Assembly (NCBI GenBank): GCA_016867095.1
Contig: VGKK01000051.1
Coordinates: forward strand, 1-7,506
DNA length: 7,506 nt
Reading direction: 5' to 3'
DNA from: Candidatus Omnitrophota bacterium
Lineage (GTDB): Bacteria > Omnitrophota > Gorgyraeia > Gygaellales > Profunditerraquicolaceae
The notes under the pieces were generated by a model that was not told the origin of the DNA, made no database searches, and worked only from the letters and a program-made list of their open reading frames with translations. This document shows, one piece after another, positions 5,409 to 7,506 of this stretch. Position numbers and translations under genes: made by a program. Numbering within the stretch: position 1 is the first letter of the stretch; every line of letters starts with the position of its first letter.

Positions 5409-5432
5409 CTATTTAACAACACATATTATACC

Positions 5433-5438
5433 AGGAGG
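5433..5438 (+). promoter_or_regulatory. Shine-Dalgarno site of rplS
   Basis: AGGAGG lies 5 bases before the ATG at 5444. It is the strongest ribosome binding site in the window and fixes the start of L19 at 5444 rather than at the second ATG at 5453. Most other genes here have no recognisable site. Confidence 0.9.
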
Positions 5439-5443
5439 ATAAG

Positions 5444-5800
5444 ATGGATAAGATGAAGCTGGTGGAAGCGGATTTTGTCAGGAAAGACATGCCTAAATTT
5501 AACGTAGGCGATACGGTAAAAGTCTTGGTGAAGATTCCCGAGGCCCCGGACAAGGTGCGGCTGCACCCGTTTGAGGGCGTGGTCATTGCCAAGCAGGGGA
5601 GCGGGATAAGGCAGAGTTTTACCGTGCGCAAAGTCTCTTTCGGCGAAGGTATTGAGCGCGTTTTCCCGCTGTATTCGCCGAGTATTGAGCGTATTGAAGT
5701 GGTGCGTTCAGGCAAGGTAAAGCGGGCGAAGCTTTATTACCTGAGAGGCAAAGTCGGCAAGCACGCCACCAAGATTGAAAGCGAGAAAGAAAAAGCCTAA
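5444..5800 (+). CDS. rplS: Large-subunit ribosomal protein L19
   Basis: L19 (bL19) sits at the interface of the ribosomal subunits. The 118-residue product is the normal length and has the family features in order: a PxFxVGDTVKV strand at about residues 18-28, RxHPFEGVVIAKQGSG at about 39-55, the FTVRKVSFGEGIERVFPLYSPSIE block at about 58-82 (the most conserved part), and a basic KRAKLYYLRGKVGK tail at about 92-106, followed by a charged C-terminus. A perfect AGGAGG lies 5 bases upstream. The order trmD-rplS is standard, though here 299 bases of repeats separate the two, so L19 may have its own transcription start that I cannot locate. rnhB begins 3 bases after the stop. Confidence 0.98.
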   Translation: MDKMKLVEADFVRKDMPKFNVGDTVKVLVKIPEAPDKVRLHPFEGVVIAKQGSGIRQSFTVRKVSFGEGIERVFPLYSPSIERIEVVRSGKVKRAKLYYLRGKVGKHATKIESEKEKA

Positions 5801-5803
5801 GCA

Positions 5804-6406
5804 GTGCTTTATTACGAGCGCAAGCTTAAGAAAAAAGGGTATAATTTAATCATCGGCGTAGATGAGGCCGGCCGCGGGCCGCTAGCCGGGCCGGTAGTCG
5901 CCGCTGCCGTGACCTTGAATACCTACCGCTTTAAAAATCAGATAGACGATTCTAAAAAATTGACTGCCCGGATCAGGGAAAAGGCTTTTGCGGAGATAAT
6001 CCAAAAAAGCATTTTTGGCGTCGGCGTAGTCAATGAGGGCGTCATTGACCAGGTGAATATCCTGCAGGCGACGCGCCTGGCAATGAAACAGGCGATTGGC
6101 GCGCTGGTGAGGAAAATAAAATCTTCCGAATCCGGCCGCATCCATGTCATTGTGGACGGAAATATGACGCTGGATATTGATTTGCCCTGCACCGGCATTA
6201 TCGGCGGCGATGCCCGCTCCAAAAGCATTGCCTCGGCCTCTATTTTAGCCAAGGTAATCCGGGACCGCATTATGCGCTTCTATGATAAGATGTACCCGCA
6301 ATACGGCTTTGGCAGGCATAAGGGTTACCCGACTTCGGCGCACCGCGCCGCGGTAAAAAAATTAGGGCCTTCCTTAATTCATAGAAAGAGTTTTTCCTGT
6401 GTCTAG
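5804..6406 (+). CDS. rnhB: Ribonuclease HII
   Basis: RNase HII cuts the RNA strand of RNA-DNA hybrids and removes single ribonucleotides from DNA. The 200-residue product is full length. The metal-binding acidic residues are all present: D20 and E21 in IIGVDEAGRGPLAGPVV, D118 in VDGN, and D154 in the SILAKVIRDRIM segment. GGDARSKSIASASI (134-147) and YPQYGFGRHKGYPTSAH (164-180) are further family signatures. I chose GTG at 5804 because it gives a normal-length leader before the DEAGRG motif and there is no ATG near; the start lies 3 bases after the rplS stop, suggesting translational coupling, and lacks a Shine-Dalgarno of its own. The rplS-rnhB-yraN order is common in bacteria. Confidence 0.96.
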   Translation: MLYYERKLKKKGYNLIIGVDEAGRGPLAGPVVAAAVTLNTYRFKNQIDDSKKLTARIREKAFAEIIQKSIFGVGVVNEGVIDQVNILQATRLAMKQAIGALVRKIKSSESGRIHVIVDGNMTLDIDLPCTGIIGGDARSKSIASASILAKVIRDRIMRFYDKMYPQYGFGRHKGYPTSAHRAAVKKLGPSLIHRKSFSCV

Positions 6407-6426
6407 TAATAGTATAAAAGATATTT

Positions 6427-6456
6427 TTGACAGGGATAAATTGACACGGATATACA
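6427..6456 (+). promoter_or_regulatory. Possible sigma-70 promoter before yraN
   Basis: TTGACA (6427-6432) is followed after 18 bases by TATACA (6451-6456), a full -35 match with a 4/6 match to the -10 box. It would drive yraN and fhs. The second half overlaps the acacggata repeats, and TTGACA recurs at 6441-6446, so this may be a chance match within repeat DNA. Confidence 0.25.
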
Positions 6457-6534
6457 CGGATAAAATAACGGATACACGCGGATAAAAAGCATTGTCCGTG
6501 TAAATCCGTAATAACTCCGTGTGAATCTGTGTTT
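6441..6534. repeat. Inverted cluster of acacggata units between rnhB and yraN
   Basis: On the left are acacggata (6444-6452), acacggata (6454-6462) and the variant acacgcggata (6474-6484). On the right the same words appear in reverse complement: tccgtgt (6495-6501), atccgt (6504-6509), tccgtgt (6516-6522) and the variant tctgtgtt (6527-6534). The arms can fold back over a short centre at about 6485-6494. It fills most of the 145-base gap and contains no gene. It is a different family from the ataaccaa elements. I associate such 'acacggat' arrays with spacers of environmental genomes, from memory only. Confidence 0.7.
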
Positions 6535-6551
6535 AGAATAGTTTCTAACTA

Positions 6552-6932
6552 ATGTCTAAAGAGAACTTAGCTTTAAGCGCCAGCGGCGAAGAGGCGGCGG
6601 TTGATTTTTTAAAAGGCAGCGGCTATAAGATTATCGCCAGAAATTACCGCACCCGCCTGGGCGAAATAGATATTATTGCCTGCGACAAAGATACCTATTG
6701 TTTTATTGAAGTAAAGGCGAGGTACTCTGATAAATTTGGTTTGCCCAGCGAGGCAGTAACCAGGTTTAAACAGCGTCAGATTTCCAAGGCAGCTCTGGCG
6801 TTTCTTAAAGAAAAACATCTTCTGGATAAAAAAGCCAGGTTTGACGTGGCTGCGGTGACCTACGCGCAAGGTTTGCCCCGCGTGGAATTAATTAAAGACG
6901 CCTTTGAATTAAGCGGAAATTTTATTTATTAA
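6552..6932 (+). CDS. yraN: UPF0102 (YraN) family putative endonuclease-fold protein
   Basis: YraN proteins have a restriction-endonuclease-like (PD-D/ExK) fold; their cellular job is not established. The 126-residue product is the usual size. The family motif is complete: GEEAAVDFLKGSGYKIIARNYR-type N-terminus (12-33), then GEIDII (37-42) and FIEVKAR (51-57), supplying the predicted metal-binding D40, E53 and K55. The KQRQISKAALAFL helix (73-85) and the RFDVAAV strand (96-102) are also typical. No Shine-Dalgarno is visible before the ATG at 6552. It follows rnhB as in many bacteria, with repeat DNA between them, and ends 9 bases before fhs. Confidence 0.93.
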   Translation: MSKENLALSASGEEAAVDFLKGSGYKIIARNYRTRLGEIDIIACDKDTYCFIEVKARYSDKFGLPSEAVTRFKQRQISKAALAFLKEKHLLDKKARFDVAAVTYAQGLPRVELIKDAFELSGNFIY

Positions 6933-6938
6933 GAGGAG
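6933..6938 (+). promoter_or_regulatory. Shine-Dalgarno site of fhs
   Basis: GAGGAG starts directly after the yraN stop codon and ends 3 bases before the ATG at 6942. The spacing is short but usable, and it supports 6942 as the start of fhs. Confidence 0.7.
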
Positions 6939-6941
6939 AAG

Positions 6942-7506
6942 ATGCTCTCCGATATAGAAATTGCCCAAAAGGCCGGCAAGGAACCCATAGAAAAAATTGC
7001 CGGCAAGTTAAAAATAGGCCGGCAATACCTGATTCCTTACGGCAATTATATTGCCAAAATAGATTTAGCTATCCTGGATAAAATTAAAAATAAACGCCAG
7101 GGCAAGTATATCCTGGTGACCGCGATTACTCCCACGCCTTTGGGCGAGGGAAAGACGGTTACTGCCATCGGCCTTTCTATGGCCTTGAATAAATTAGGTA
7201 AGCCGGCTTCGGTTTGCCTGCGTCAGCCTTCCCTGGGCCCGGTTTTCGGGATTAAAGGGGGCGCGGCCGGAGGCGGATATTCGCAGGTGCTGCCGATGGA
7301 GGATTTTAACCTGCATTTTACCGGCGATACGCACGCCGTGGGCCTGGCGCATAACCTGGCCGCGGCTTTTTTAGATAGCGCCTTATTTAAGGGCAATAAG
7401 CTGGGGATTAATCCGGAGAAAATCTACTGGCGCAGGGTAATGGATGTTAGCGACCGCGCGCTGAGGAACATTAGAATCGGCCTGGGCGCCAAAGAAGACG
7501 GCATCC
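6942..7506 (+). CDS. fhs: Formate-tetrahydrofolate ligase, 3'-truncated by window edge
   Basis: This ligase makes 10-formyl-tetrahydrofolate from formate, tetrahydrofolate and ATP, feeding one-carbon metabolism or, in acetogens, the methyl branch of the Wood-Ljungdahl pathway. The first 188 residues of an expected ~550 are visible. They include DIEIAQKAGKEPI at the start (4-16), the P-loop TPTPLGEGKT (63-72), the formate-site arginine R94 in LRQPSLGPVFGIKGG (93-107), GGAAGGGYSQVLPMEDFNLHFTGD (106-129) and WRRVMDVSDRALRNI (163-177). In the enzymes I recall the fourth segment reads LREPSLGP; here the Glu is Gln95. The gene starts 9 bases after yraN with a GAGGAG site, so the two are probably one transcript. 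One enzyme alone does not show that the host is an acetogen. Confidence 0.96.
   Translation, partial: MLSDIEIAQKAGKEPIEKIAGKLKIGRQYLIPYGNYIAKIDLAILDKIKNKRQGKYILVTAITPTPLGEGKTVTAIGLSMALNKLGKPASVCLRQPSLGPVFGIKGGAAGGGYSQVLPMEDFNLHFTGDTHAVGLAHNLAAAFLDSALFKGNKLGINPEKIYWRRVMDVSDRALRNIRIGLGAKEDGI

Noticed and set aside
5201..5416. 71-residue open frame before rplS
   Set aside because: Its sequence is a translation of inverted repeats (Asn/Gln-rich, then Trp/Phe/Gly-rich). It has no ribosome binding site.
6907..6941. Tetrahydrofolate riboswitch before fhs
   Set aside because: Only 9 bases separate yraN from fhs, too few for an aptamer.

Overview
The window looks like a bacterial chromosome segment of moderate GC with genes packed on the + strand. 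It carries ten protein genes, the first (queH) cut by the left edge and the last (fhs) cut by the right edge. The gene set is universal or widespread bacterial housekeeping (queuosine synthesis, trmD, rplS, rnhB, yraN, fhs). The style of the spacers, with palindromes and low-complexity inverted repeats in every long gap, fits what I associate with uncultured environmental lineages such as Omnitrophota and other PVC-like MAGs. That taxonomic guess is inference only; no marker here proves it.

Layout. Positions 1-423 hold the 3' part of queH. Positions 424-701 are non-coding and contain several hairpins. Positions 702-4237 are a compact run: a DUF2905 membrane protein, a SpoIID/LytB-type peptidoglycan protein, queA and tgt. 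Positions 4238-4463 are a nested inverted-repeat region, followed by trmD (4464-5144). Positions 5145-5443 are a second AT-rich inverted-repeat region related to the first. Then come rplS (5444-5800), rnhB (5804-6406), a third repeat type built of 'acacggata' units (6441-6534), yraN (6552-6932), and the start of fhs (6942 to the edge).

How the genes fit together. Tgt puts preQ1 into tRNA position 34, QueA converts it to epoxyqueuosine and QueH reduces that to queuosine, so three steps of one tRNA pathway sit together. TrmD (m1G37) adds a second anticodon-loop modification, in a trmD-rplS-rnhB-yraN block common in bacteria, but without the rpsP and rimM genes that usually precede trmD. The join between the two blocks falls exactly at a repeat region. 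fhs feeds one-carbon units into folate metabolism.

The most interesting object is a palindrome of about 105 bp (3023-3127) lying in frame inside the 5' end of tgt. It adds about 35 residues to the enzyme, and taking it out would restore a normal Tgt N-terminus. This is the same logic as the Rickettsia palindromic elements, but the sequence here is one I do not recognise. Together with at least four other repeat types in the spacers and a 14-bp tandem repeat inside trmD, it suggests a genome colonised by small palindromic elements, some of which enter genes without breaking them.
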